Source of the DNA: Bacteroidales bacterium
Lineage (GTDB): Bacteria > Bacteroidota > Bacteroidia > Bacteroidales > GCA-2748055
Length of the DNA: 34,711 nucleotides
Assembly: GCA_021740585.1 (NCBI GenBank)
Contig: JAIOZM010000044.1
Coordinates: forward strand, 1-34,711
Direction of reading: 5' to 3'
Position numbers and translations under genes: made by a program. The notes beneath the pieces are model-generated. The model saw only the letters and a list, made by a program, of their open reading frames with translations. It had not been told where the DNA came from and ran no database searches. Below, piece after piece: positions 1-8,407 of this stretch (positions are counted from its first letter, which is position 1; each line of letters begins with the position of its first letter).

Positions 1-128
1 GCCCGGCTCCGCTCAATGGCCGAATATTCAATGCCCGGCTCCGCTCAATGGCCGAATATTCAATGCCCGGCTCCGCTCAATGGCCGAATATTCAATGCCC
101 GGCTCCGCTTAATAGCCAAACATTCGTT
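1..128. repeat. Tandem 32-bp repeat, about four copies
   Basis: Three identical 32-bp units (1-32, 33-64, 65-96) begin with GCCCGGCTCCGCTCAATGGC. A fourth, diverged unit lies at 97-128. The array may continue left of the window. The units are directly contiguous, with no spacers, and are far more GC-rich than the surrounding DNA. They lie downstream of the minus-strand phosphatase gene. An inverted copy of the core follows at 139-157, so a transcript through the region could fold into a long hairpin. The function is unknown. Confidence 0.9.
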
Positions 129-138
129 AAAAAGATAT

Positions 139-157
139 CGGTCATTGAGCGGAGCCG
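139..157. repeat. Inverted copy of the tandem-repeat core
   Basis: The 19 bases at 139-157 are the reverse complement of the repeat core (for example 4-22) with one mismatch, which would be a G-U pair in RNA. Read on the minus strand, downstream of the phosphatase gene, this arm is followed by a short T-rich run (about 129-136). The whole arrangement could therefore serve as a transcription end for that gene. This is inference from the inverted symmetry. Confidence 0.6.
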
Positions 158-201
158 AAATGCCGATTCCTCAAATATAATAATATTCAATTACTTCCCC
201 A

Positions 202-1146
202 TTACTTAAAAACAACCACACTATCCACAGCAACCCCACTATCCTCAACAGAATAAAACTTTATTTCAAGTTTATGGCTGTTGGCCGTGGCTTTCATGGC
301 TCCAAAACTTTCATTGTAACAAATGGCGGTGGTTGTATCGGGGGGAAGAAAGGCCGTGCTGCAATCGTAAAAATTCCTACCTCCCAATCCATTTACGAGA
401 TAGATCAGTCCGGGTTCTGAGGCCAATTCAATGCGCGAATAAAGATGATCGTGGCCGCATAAAACAATATCGACTCCCAGTTCATAGAAATTCCACTGCA
501 TTTTCACTTCATTTCCTCGTGTACCTGTCGTATAAGGAGGATGATGAAAATACACAATATTAAAAAGGCTGGTCGATTTAGCGATCTCTTCTTCGAACCA
601 TTTTCTTTGTTCATTGATATTAACGGCCACGGAGTTAATCGAGAAAAAGCTAACCGGTCCCCATTGAAATTTATAATACAGTTCTTTGTATGGAAGGCTG
701 AAAAAATCGAGATAAGGATTCAATGAATCAGCATTGTAGCTGTCGTGATTTCCAGGACAAGGGAAAAAGCGATTGATGCTATCTTCGAAGGCTTTTCCAT
801 TGCATCGATAATCTTCTTGTGCATCAAAATTGAAAATGTAGTCGCCATAATACTGGCTAATATTTTCTTCCATGGTAGTCATCAAACCGCTGGGGTAATT
901 ATTATCGCCGGTGGTTAAAATAAAATCGGGCTTCCAGGATTTGACCAGTTTCGACACCAATTCTTCCCCGACACCTGCAATTCCATAGTCGCCAATTACA
1001 GCAAATACAATCGAATCGGCCATTATAATAAATTCTTCCGATTTTTTTTCATCCTCAGGCATTGGCTCAGGTGTCTTTTCTGAGCAGGCTAATATTGCAC
1101 TTGCCGTAAAAAGATAAAAAGCGATATTTCTGATTTTGAAATTCAT
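202..1146 (-). CDS. Metallophosphoesterase lipoprotein, small purple-acid-phosphatase type
   Basis: A predicted lipoprotein phosphatase of 314 residues. The N-terminus has a lipoprotein signal peptide with lipobox Cys21 (SAILAC). The dinuclear-metal motifs of calcineurin-like phosphoesterases appear in order: GDYG (Asp53), GDNNY (Asp81, with the Tyr typical of purple acid phosphatases), GNHD (133-135), HHPPY (about 201) and GHDH (232-234). The spacing and length match the small (about 35 kDa) purple or tartrate-resistant acid phosphatase group, which hydrolyses phosphomonoesters. It probably acts in the periplasm or on the outer membrane. It reads in the same direction as the upstream regulator gene but is separated from it by 330 bp, so it is probably a separate transcription unit. 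A weak -7-like element (TATCTTTC on the minus strand, 1182-1175) lies just upstream. Exact substrate unknown. Confidence 0.88.
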   Translation of the reverse strand: MNFKIRNIAFYLFTASAILACSEKTPEPMPEDEKKSEEFIIMADSIVFAVIGDYGIAGVGEELVSKLVKSWKPDFILTTGDNNYPSGLMTTMEENISQYYGDYIFNFDAQEDYRCNGKAFEDSINRFFPCPGNHDSYNADSLNPYLDFFSLPYKELYYKFQWGPVSFFSINSVAVNINEQRKWFEEEIAKSTSLFNIVYFHHPPYTTGTRGNEVKMQWNFYELGVDIVLCGHDHLYSRIELASEPGLIYLVNGLGGRNFYDCSTAFLPPDTTTAICYNESFGAMKATANSHKLEIKFYSVEDSGVAVDSVVVFK

Positions 1147-1476
1147 GAGGCTGGAATATATTCATGTAGATTTGGAAAGATAAAAATACAACATTACTGA
1201 TCTTTAATCCCGGTTTTTTTACTATTTATGACAACATTTTTGAGCGGAAAGGATTTTTGGAGTTTTTTTGGCGAAAAAATTAAATTTGGATAAGTGGATA
1301 TTTTTATTATTTTAAACCTCGGAGGTCTAAAATTTACTTCACCAAACCGGACGTTTTCTAAATGCCATTAAATCAACAGATTAAATAAAGAAGATATTTT
1401 TTTTATTCGACAACCTCTGAGGTCTAAGGCAAAAGTAAATGGCGCCAAATCTACCCAATCCACCCCAACCAAAACC
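1147..1476. other. Intergenic region with two short palindromes
   Basis: A non-coding, AT-rich gap between two minus-strand genes. It holds two nearly identical palindromic motifs about 97 bp apart: ACCTCGGAGGT at 1316-1326 and ACCTCTGAGGT at 1413-1423. Both are followed by CTAA and preceded by AA or CAA. No ORF worth reporting was seen. Confidence 0.7.
1316..1423. repeat. Pair of 11-bp palindromes ACCTC(G/T)GAGGT
   Basis: Two copies at 1316-1326 and 1413-1423, in the same orientation as judged by the shared CTAA on the right. Each is self-complementary apart from the centre. They lie downstream of the stop codon of the membrane-bound regulator and upstream of the phosphatase. They could be protein-binding sites or remnants of a dispersed intergenic repeat. 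The sequence alone does not decide this. Confidence 0.5.
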
Positions 1477-4074
1477 TCACGACTCAATTATCTCCTTCAA
1501 ACTTCGCTCATAAGCAACATCGTAGAGTATCAGGTACTCTTTTGAAAATTTAGTGTAAACATCTTTCGACATGCTATGCTTTCCTAACTGAACCAAAGCC
1601 TTACATTTGAGCTCCATGGCCTGCTCATTTATCATATCGAATAAGAAAATTGTATCTGCTATTTTTATGGCAAAATCAGGATCGGATTTTGCTCCTTTCT
1701 CACTTGAGAAATCTACCAGAAGATCGATTATCTGATGCGAAATTTTTGCTTTAATAGAATCCAGCCATTCATAGCTTGTGTTTAATAATAATCCACCTCG
1801 GTGAATCAGTTGAATCAAATTCGATATTTGCTCTTCTGTATTTCTGTTTTCTGATCTTAGAATTTTCCAGCATTCCCAATAATCGCAAAAAATTATATGT
1901 TCCATGCCTTCAAGATCAAATTTCCAGAAGCCCGAAACGTTTTTCAGCATAATGCTTAACTCTGGGCCCAGAATTGTCCTTAACTTGTTAATGTTGACAG
2001 AAAGATTGTTTTTTGCATTTTTTAGTGACATGTCTCCCCAGACTTGTTCCAACAGAATTTTATTCGACACTCCATTTGAACTGGCTGATGAATTTAAAAG
2101 GATTAATAAAAACAACTCCTTAAGTATGGGTGAAAATTTATTTGATATTTCCTGTTCCTCATTCAGGTGTAAGCGAAATCCACCAAACAGGTAGATTCTT
2201 TTTTCGGGGATAGCTTTTCCACTTTCGGTGGATTTTGACTCCCAGGTATTTTTTAACAAATCGGTTGAAAAGAACCCTGTTTCGGGTATTGATGGAGTGA
2301 AATTCTTTCTGCGATTTGTTTTTCCGATTATTTTTTTTCGGATGGCAATATACATAATCAGTATAATATCGACGCTAATTATTAAAATGATCCAAATCCA
2401 CATTTTCTTCCTGGTATTGTCGCTTTGTACCTTCTCATAAGTAACTCCGGGAGGGTAGAAAAGAGAATAGATGCATACATCACTTATATTTGTTGAATCA
2501 TTATATGCAGTTGTAAAAGCAAATAGTTTCTGAAACTTGATAGAGTAAAAAAGATCTGCATAAGAATGACCCATTTTAAAATTGTAAGGAATTTTATCAG
2601 CCATTAAATTCCATTCCGGTCGGGTAATGGATCCTTTCACCAACTGAAGCGAACTTTCATGGGAGTAAGGACTGAACTGCAGCGCATAAAAACAACTCTC
2701 AGCTGAATCAATAATAAGAGAATTGGCGAATGCCCTTGATCCAAAACCAGACCCATATTCAAATATTTTGGAAAAACTACTGTCCTTAATTGAATAGGAA
2801 TACAGGTCGGAATAAAAATGAGGATTTAGAATCGGACTCCCGGTTTCACTTCCATAACCACCTAAAATGAATAAGCTGTCGTTTGAATTGCTAACTCCCA
2901 AAGCCGCCAAATACCGTGGAGGCAAATTTCTTCCCCGAATAACTGGGTTTTCCCACCTGTTATTTATCTGGTTGTACCGGCTAAGCTTGTTATTATACTT
3001 CGATCCTTCGAATCCCCCGAAAACCAATATAGATTCGCTGTCCATATCCTGAAAAATGTTATAATGCCAATTGGAGGAATTGGGGAAAATAGCAGCATGT
3101 TTTTCTTTAAATGTTAATTCAACTGGGTCAAAATCTATAATACGACCGTTTCCTGCATTAACCAGCATGTATTTCTTATTATCCTGAATGTGAAACAGCC
3201 TGCCACCTTCTTTTACATAAGGGATTGGTTCAGAGAGCTTTTTAATCTTTAGATTATTATTGTTCAGTGATATTGTAATATACTCTGCGTCTGACAGTAA
3301 GATTAGCGAATCTTTCTCATGGCTTATTAAAATACTTGAACTACCATTTACCTGAATTTTGCGTTCAAGTTCCCACTTCATATGTTTCATATTTAGCCAA
3401 ACCGGATTATAAACTCTTGCCCTTTTCCCTTTGAGTTTATCCTTGGCAAAGTTTCCACTGTATTCCTGAAGGGGCCAATGATTGATCTTCTTTTTATTTG
3501 ATTTGATGCAGATATCTCTTATAATCATTGGAGGAACATGAGTCGTCTCAAACTGAGCAAATTTATTTGATCCAAACAGAAATTTAAACTCACGTTCAGA
3601 CTTCAATCCAATATCCGTTTCGATAAAGCTGGCGTCACCCAGCGAAAGTTCCAGAATATCCTTTTTTAAATCTACCCTAACGGTTAAAGTCCTCCATTGG
3701 TCTATTATTCCTGTCTCTTCAATATTTAATGAAATGGAGGAGAATTTCTGACCGCAAGTAACGAGAATGGTATTTTTCGATGTGGTAAACTGATCGTAAA
3801 TAATATCGATATTGTTTCCATCCGATCCAACAATCCGTAAAATATATCCGAAGTCAAAGTTTCTCTCAGCTCTCATCATCAGATCAAAACTGATCTCGAA
3901 TTCATTATTAAACTTCAAAAAACCATTTTCTGATAGATCAAGACCTGTTCTTTGAGGAGCAATGGAATTGCTGCTCCTGAAAAAAAGGCCATAGTACTGT
4001 GCTTCAGCATTTAATAGTATTAATGTTGAAAACAAGACTACCAGGATGGAATATTTATTTAAAGACCGTATCAA
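1477..4074 (-). CDS. Membrane-spanning transcriptional regulator: kelch-like sensor, TM, SARP-type DNA-binding and activation domains
   Basis: An 865-residue one-component regulator with a transmembrane layout. Residues 1-25 form a signal peptide or anchor. About 30-220 resembles a LamG-like beta-sandwich. About 260-500 has kelch-type blades with FGGF and LGGYG motifs. A single membrane helix runs from about 558 to 578 and is followed by basic residues. The cytoplasmic part starts near 625 (YLFGGFRL) with an OmpR/SARP-type winged helix, in which LLEQVWGD and NNLSVNINKLR stand for the recognition region. A bacterial transcriptional activation (BTAD-like) helical domain follows to the C-terminus. 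There is no kinase or receiver domain, so the signal must pass directly through the membrane. It is transcribed divergently from the adjacent dicarboxylate/peptidase/SusCD operon and is its most likely regulator. The ligand is unknown. Confidence 0.82.
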   Translation of the reverse strand: MIRSLNKYSILVVLFSTLILLNAEAQYYGLFFRSSNSIAPQRTGLDLSENGFLKFNNEFEISFDLMMRAERNFDFGYILRIVGSDGNNIDIIYDQFTTSKNTILVTCGQKFSSISLNIEETGIIDQWRTLTVRVDLKKDILELSLGDASFIETDIGLKSEREFKFLFGSNKFAQFETTHVPPMIIRDICIKSNKKKINHWPLQEYSGNFAKDKLKGKRARVYNPVWLNMKHMKWELERKIQVNGSSSILISHEKDSLILLSDAEYITISLNNNNLKIKKLSEPIPYVKEGGRLFHIQDNKKYMLVNAGNGRIIDFDPVELTFKEKHAAIFPNSSNWHYNIFQDMDSESILVFGGFEGSKYNNKLSRYNQINNRWENPVIRGRNLPPRYLAALGVSNSNDSLFILGGYGSETGSPILNPHFYSDLYSYSIKDSSFSKIFEYGSGFGSRAFANSLIIDSAESCFYALQFSPYSHESSLQLVKGSITRPEWNLMADKIPYNFKMGHSYADLFYSIKFQKLFAFTTAYNDSTNISDVCIYSLFYPPGVTYEKVQSDNTRKKMWIWIILIISVDIILIMYIAIRKKIIGKTNRRKNFTPSIPETGFFSTDLLKNTWESKSTESGKAIPEKRIYLFGGFRLHLNEEQEISNKFSPILKELFLLILLNSSASSNGVSNKILLEQVWGDMSLKNAKNNLSVNINKLRTILGPELSIMLKNVSGFWKFDLEGMEHIIFCDYWECWKILRSENRNTEEQISNLIQLIHRGGLLLNTSYEWLDSIKAKISHQIIDLLVDFSSEKGAKSDPDFAIKIADTIFLFDMINEQAMELKCKALVQLGKHSMSKDVYTKFSKEYLILYDVAYERSLKEIIES

Positions 4075-4115
4075 TCAATTATTGCGATTATGGCAATTAA
4101 AACCTTATTTTCTTA

Positions 4116-4123
4116 CAAAGATA
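4116..4123 (-). promoter_or_regulatory. Candidate -7 box for the membrane-bound regulator gene
   Basis: On the minus strand the bases read TATCTTTG, a perfect match to the Bacteroidetes -7 consensus TAnnTTTG. The box lies about 42-49 bp upstream of the regulator start codon. No convincing TTTG -33 element is seen at the ideal distance. Confidence 0.45.
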
Positions 4124-4252
4124 GAAAAGGTGAGAAATGCTCGCATAAAAGATTGAAATTTATTTTAATTAGATTCAATCTAAATACCAGGCAATTTTTA
4201 CAATTAATGGTTTGTTATGTCAGAATTAATCTGTTTGTTTAGCTCCTTAAGA

Positions 4253-4260
4253 TATATTTG
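4253..4260 (+). promoter_or_regulatory. Candidate -7 box for the dcuC-led operon
   Basis: The bases read TATATTTG, a perfect TAnnTTTG match, 31 bp upstream of the first gene of the rightward operon. A TTTG lies at 4234-4237, a shorter spacing (15 bp) than the usual 19 or so. That may point to a weak promoter that needs an activator. This and the opposing box fall in the 217-bp divergent region between the regulator and its presumed target operon. Confidence 0.5.
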
Positions 4261-4291
4261 ATCTCTTTAATTCCTCAAAAATTTAATTATA

Positions 4292-5656
4292 ATGCAAATA
4301 GTTGGTATAATCTTATCCTTACAATTTATTGTTCTTGTTGCATTTTTATTGTATAAAAAATACAATCCACAGGCTGTGTTGCTTTTTAGTGGACTTGCAA
4401 TGATGGCCTTAGGCTTAGCCATTGGCTTCCCAATTCCCGGACTGGTTAAATCCACAGGTTTCTCCGGATTCGATTTATTCGCTGTAATAAAGGAATCTTT
4501 CAGCAGCAAGGGTGCCGGTGTGGGATTAATGATAATGACTATTGGAGGTTTTGTGTCATATATGCGGAAGATTGGCGCCAGTGATGCATTGGTCTACATT
4601 TCAATGCAGCCTCTTTCCCTTTTTAAAAAGCATCCATACCTGGCGGCCTCTCTAGTAATTCCTATCGGACAGCTCCTATTTATCTGCACTCCCTCGGCAA
4701 CGGGCCTTGGGCTTCTGTTGGTAGCTTCAATATTCCCTGTTTTAGTTAGTTTGGGAGTCAGCAGATTATCTGCAGTATCAGTGATAACCGCCTGTACCGT
4801 ATTCGATATGGGTCCGGCATCGGCGAATACGGCGCGTGCATCAGAACTGATAGGTAAAAATAACGTGGCGTACTTCCTTGAAAATCAACTTCCTATAACT
4901 ATCCCCTTAACTATATTACTTATGCTTATGTATTTTTTTCTTAATCGTTATTATGATAAAAAAATGGGTCATAAGCCGGAGTTAATCGATGAAAAGGAAT
5001 TTAAAATTGATGTTCCGGCCATCTATGCTATACTCCCCATATTACCTTTAATATTGTTGGTGGTGTTCTCGCCCATTTTTCAATTTATTAAACCTCCAAT
5101 AATGCTGGATACAACTACAGCAATGATTATGGCAATGATTGTTGCCGTGGTTTTTGAATTGATACGCCGACATAATGTAAAAGAAGTTTTCGCATCACTT
5201 AAAATCTTTTGGGAAGGAATGGGGAAAGTTTTTGCCACCGTTATAACTCTTATAGTCAGTGCTGAAATATTTTCCCGGGGATTGATAAGTTTAGGCTTCG
5301 TTAATGGATTAATTTCTGGCTCACAACATATTGGTTTTGGAGCCATTGGTATAAGTGTGGTGATGACAATTATGATTTTCACTGCATCCATTCTGATGGG
5401 GAGCGGAAATGCCTCGTTCTTTTCTTTTGGTCCCCTGGTTCCAAATATTGCTGCAAAGCTGGGTGTAGACGGTGTTTCACTTATCCTGCCAATGCAGTTG
5501 GCTTCAAGTATGGGAAGGGCAGTATCACCCATATCTGGTGTGGTAATTGCCACCGCTGAAATTGCCCAGGTTTCTCCTTTTGATCTGGCGAAAAGAAATA
5601 TCATTCCTCTGATATCTGTACTTATTTTTATGCTTTTTTACCATTCTATATTATAG
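4292..5656 (+). CDS. dcuC: C4-dicarboxylate transporter, DcuC family
   Basis: A 454-residue, very hydrophobic inner-membrane carrier with about 12 predicted helices. Its overall sequence fits the anaerobic C4-dicarboxylate uptake family DcuC, for example the segment with TPSATGLGLLL and the C-terminal GSGNASFFSFGP region. DcuC proteins in enteric bacteria exchange or export succinate, fumarate, malate or aspartate. It is the first gene of a seven-gene operon and is separated from the amidohydrolase gene by only 17 bp. In this context it could export succinate formed from aspartate-derived fumarate, or import C4 products of periplasmic hydrolysis. The symbol is by family resemblance; direction and substrate are inferred. 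Confidence 0.82.
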   Translation: MQIVGIILSLQFIVLVAFLLYKKYNPQAVLLFSGLAMMALGLAIGFPIPGLVKSTGFSGFDLFAVIKESFSSKGAGVGLMIMTIGGFVSYMRKIGASDALVYISMQPLSLFKKHPYLAASLVIPIGQLLFICTPSATGLGLLLVASIFPVLVSLGVSRLSAVSVITACTVFDMGPASANTARASELIGKNNVAYFLENQLPITIPLTILLMLMYFFLNRYYDKKMGHKPELIDEKEFKIDVPAIYAILPILPLILLVVFSPIFQFIKPPIMLDTTTAMIMAMIVAVVFELIRRHNVKEVFASLKIFWEGMGKVFATVITLIVSAEIFSRGLISLGFVNGLISGSQHIGFGAIGISVVMTIMIFTASILMGSGNASFFSFGPLVPNIAAKLGVDGVSLILPMQLASSMGRAVSPISGVVIATAEIAQVSPFDLAKRNIIPLISVLIFMLFYHSIL

Positions 5657-5673
5657 AACTCAAAGACAAGACA

Positions 5674-6819
5674 ATGTTTAAGCTTATAAAAAATGCTCAT
5701 GTTTATTCTCCAGACAAGGTGGGGAAAAAAGATATCCTGATCGCAGGGGAGAAGATTCTTTCTGTTGAAGATACTGTTTCATGGCAACCACCCGGTTGTG
5801 AAATTATTGATGCAAAGGGGAAGATTCTTACACCCGGACTAATAGATCAGCACATACATATTACAGGAGCAGGCGGAAAACTGGGCTATCACTCTATGAC
5901 TCCTGATATACCAATTGAGGAGCTCATTGCCTGCGGAACTACAACCGTGGTTGGTATGCTGGGCACCGATGGCGTAGCACGGAGTCTGAACGGATTGTAT
6001 GCCAAAGTAAAAGCTCTGGAACAGGAAGGAATCACGGCGTATATGCTAACCAGTTACTTCGGAATACCACCCATTACATTTACAGGTTCTGTTTTGGAAG
6101 ATATGATCCTGATCGATAAAGTTATTGGTTGTAAAGTGGCTATAAGCGATCCAAGGGCTTCCTTTCCAACCGAAAATGAACTTTTAAAACTTCTTCGTGA
6201 AGTGCATGTAGGCGGACTCACTTCAGGTAAGGGCGGTATTTTGCATGTTCATTTAGGTGGACTGGAAAGTGGAATGCAGGTACTGATAGACCTGGTAAAT
6301 AATTATGAATTTCCTGTGGAACACATTTCACCCACACATGTTGGAAGAACCAAACATCTGTTTGACCAGGCTGTTGGCTTTGCTAAAATGGGCGGTATGA
6401 TTGATATATCTACCGGTGGAACAAAATTTGATTTGCCTTTTAAACAAGTAGTTTATGCCCTCGAAAAGGGAGTGCCAATTGAAAATATAACCCTCAGTAG
6501 CGACGGGAATGCAGGAATGGCTAAAAAGGATGAGAATGGAAAAGTAACCGGATTTTATAAAGCTCCCGTAAGCGAAAATCTGGAAAACGTAATTCTTCTT
6601 ATTAAGGAAGCTGGCCTACATGTCGGGCAGGCATTTAAGCTAATTACGACTAATCCGGCAAAGAACCTATCCTTGAAAAACAAGGGAAAAATTGCTGTTG
6701 GAGCTGACGCAGATTTCTGCTTATTTGACAGCGATTTTACCTTAACCGATGTGATTGCCAGAGGACAGGTAATGATGAAAGAGAAACAAATCATTAAGAA
6801 AAATGCATTCTCAAAATGA
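5674..6819 (+). CDS. iadA: Isoaspartyl dipeptidase-like amidohydrolase (IadA family)
   Basis: A 381-residue cytosolic amidohydrolase (no signal peptide) that aligns without gaps to E. coli IadA at an offset of 8. The metal centre is intact: His60 and His62 (QHIH), Lys154 as the carbamylated bridge (GCKVAISDPR), His193, His222 (PTHVGR) and catalytic Asp277 (SSDGN). The carboxylate-binding arginines Arg161 and Arg225 are also present. As I recall the E. coli enzyme, three substrate-side residues differ: Glu77 becomes Lys69, Tyr137 becomes Phe129 and Ser289 becomes Gly281. The fold and chemistry (hydrolysis of a beta-aspartyl-type amide) are therefore well supported, but the exact substrate may not be a plain isoaspartyl dipeptide. 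The stop codon overlaps the next start (ATGA), implying translational coupling with the M14 peptidase. The symbol denotes family only. Confidence 0.85.
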   Translation: MFKLIKNAHVYSPDKVGKKDILIAGEKILSVEDTVSWQPPGCEIIDAKGKILTPGLIDQHIHITGAGGKLGYHSMTPDIPIEELIACGTTTVVGMLGTDGVARSLNGLYAKVKALEQEGITAYMLTSYFGIPPITFTGSVLEDMILIDKVIGCKVAISDPRASFPTENELLKLLREVHVGGLTSGKGGILHVHLGGLESGMQVLIDLVNNYEFPVEHISPTHVGRTKHLFDQAVGFAKMGGMIDISTGGTKFDLPFKQVVYALEKGVPIENITLSSDGNAGMAKKDENGKVTGFYKAPVSENLENVILLIKEAGLHVGQAFKLITTNPAKNLSLKNKGKIAVGADADFCLFDSDFTLTDVIARGQVMMKEKQIIKKNAFSK

Positions 6820-8393
6820 AAAAAAATCTGCAAAATATAGTTGCTTTTATTTTAATCCTGATGCTTATGTCTGTTTCTTTATCTGCACAGCACAACACTT
6901 CTCCATTGGGAAGCGCTGTTAAGACTGATCCTGATATTGAGATTTTGACACCTGCATTTTCGAAGGAATTGGGATTCACTAATTATAATGAACTAATTAC
7001 CTTCCTGGAAACTGAAACCGAAAACAGGAAAGATTTGGTGAAAATAGAATGGATTGGGGAAAGTGGATTGGGGAAAAAAATACCTGCCCTGATTCTGGAT
7101 AACGGGAGTGAGGATGTCAAGATAAAAATTTGGATGCAGGGCGGATTACACGGAAATGAACCTGCAAGTTCTGAGGGACTTTTAATGTTTATACATTATT
7201 TAATTAACGAAAGCGAAGCAGACACTCTATTTAATCATCTTACATTGATGATTGTTCCCATGGCAAACATTGATGGATACGAGATACAATCCAGATATTC
7301 TGCAAGCGGAGCAGATCTTAACAGAGATCAAACAAGGTTGCTGGAGCCCGAAACCGTATTTTTGAAGCGTGCTTTTGCAGATTTCTCACCCCATATTGCA
7401 ATAGATTTTCACGAATACCAGCCAACCAGAACCTCACTTAAAGACTTTTCGGAGAATAAACTTTCTATTCCATATGATGTGTTGTTTTTACCTAGCGGGA
7501 ACCTGAATATACCCCAAAACCTGCACAAGATTACACACGATCTATTCCTCGAAAACGCAAAAACAGGTTTGGAATTTGAGGGTTTAAGTTCTCATTATTA
7601 TTTTCTGCCTGAAACCAGAAAAGACAATACCCGATACTTAAAAATGGGAGGGTCGAGTCCCAGATCCAGTTCCAGCTCGTTCGGACTTTCAAATGCCATT
7701 TCCATTTTATTCGAAGTTAGGGGAATCGGTCTTGGGAAAGAGCTTTTTAAAAGAAGGGTATTTTCAACTTATTTGCTGGCAAAAAGTGTGACAGAAACTG
7801 CGTATCTGAATAATTCCAGGGTAATTAATGAAGTAAATAAGGCAATAGAACTTACAATGAGTATGAATGAGGGTATTGTAATGGAAGCCTCACCGGCTGT
7901 ATATAAAGATGAAGTACAATTTTTGGATTTGGATAAGCATAAGATAATAAATATGGAATTAGAAATTGAAGATGATAATGAGTCTTCAGTAGTTTTGTCC
8001 AGAAATCGTCCGTCCGGCTATATCCTGTTTCCCGAATGTGAGGAGATCGTTAACAGACTCAAAATACTAGGGTTGGAGATCGACACCTTGAAGGTTGCAC
8101 AAAAAGTAAAATTGGAAAGCTATACCATACTTTCAAGCGGTGTAAAAGATCCTGACGATAAATTTGCGGTAAATATAGTTACAACAGAGTTGGAAAAAAT
8201 TAAGAAACTATGCCCGGCAGGTAGTTTTTTCGTCTCTGCAAGACAAAAAAATGCAAACCTTGCCATATCAACGCTGGAACCTGAAATGGCAAATGGATTC
8301 GTACGTTACGGTATTCTGCCTGCCAACTCAGGAGATGAATTACCGATATACAGAGTACTCAAAAACTCAAAAATTAAACAATTATACTATTAA
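6816..8393 (+). CDS. M14-family zinc carboxypeptidase, exported
   Basis: A 525-residue protein with a signal peptide (about 1-24, ending SLSAQ), so it acts in the periplasm or at the cell surface. The M14 catalytic domain covers roughly 45-320. Zinc ligands are His112 and Glu115 (HGNEP) and His199 (DFHEY). The substrate-binding Asn-Arg pair is at 169-170 (ADLNRD). The catalytic Glu300 sits in LFEVRG, as in many Bacteroidetes M14 enzymes. The C-terminal 200 residues are an extra domain I do not recognise. Family members remove C-terminal amino acids or cleave special amide linkages. Its start overlaps the stop of the IadA-like gene and it precedes the SusC gene by 14 bp. It probably trims the ligand after or before SusCD import. 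Substrate specificity cannot be read from the sequence. Confidence 0.88.
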   Translation: MKKNLQNIVAFILILMLMSVSLSAQHNTSPLGSAVKTDPDIEILTPAFSKELGFTNYNELITFLETETENRKDLVKIEWIGESGLGKKIPALILDNGSEDVKIKIWMQGGLHGNEPASSEGLLMFIHYLINESEADTLFNHLTLMIVPMANIDGYEIQSRYSASGADLNRDQTRLLEPETVFLKRAFADFSPHIAIDFHEYQPTRTSLKDFSENKLSIPYDVLFLPSGNLNIPQNLHKITHDLFLENAKTGLEFEGLSSHYYFLPETRKDNTRYLKMGGSSPRSSSSSFGLSNAISILFEVRGIGLGKELFKRRVFSTYLLAKSVTETAYLNNSRVINEVNKAIELTMSMNEGIVMEASPAVYKDEVQFLDLDKHKIINMELEIEDDNESSVVLSRNRPSGYILFPECEEIVNRLKILGLEIDTLKVAQKVKLESYTILSSGVKDPDDKFAVNIVTTELEKIKKLCPAGSFFVSARQKNANLAISTLEPEMANGFVRYGILPANSGDELPIYRVLKNSKIKQLYY

Positions 8394-8407
8394 CTAAATT
8401 CTTAACT

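Noticed and set aside
1..128. Possible CRISPR array
   Set aside because: The units are directly contiguous without spacers and the copies differ only by drift, so this is a simple tandem repeat.
5080..5604. 174-codon minus-strand reading frame opposite the DcuC gene
   Set aside because: It mirrors a strongly supported membrane-protein gene, has low-complexity Ile/Ala/Thr composition and no recognisable motif.
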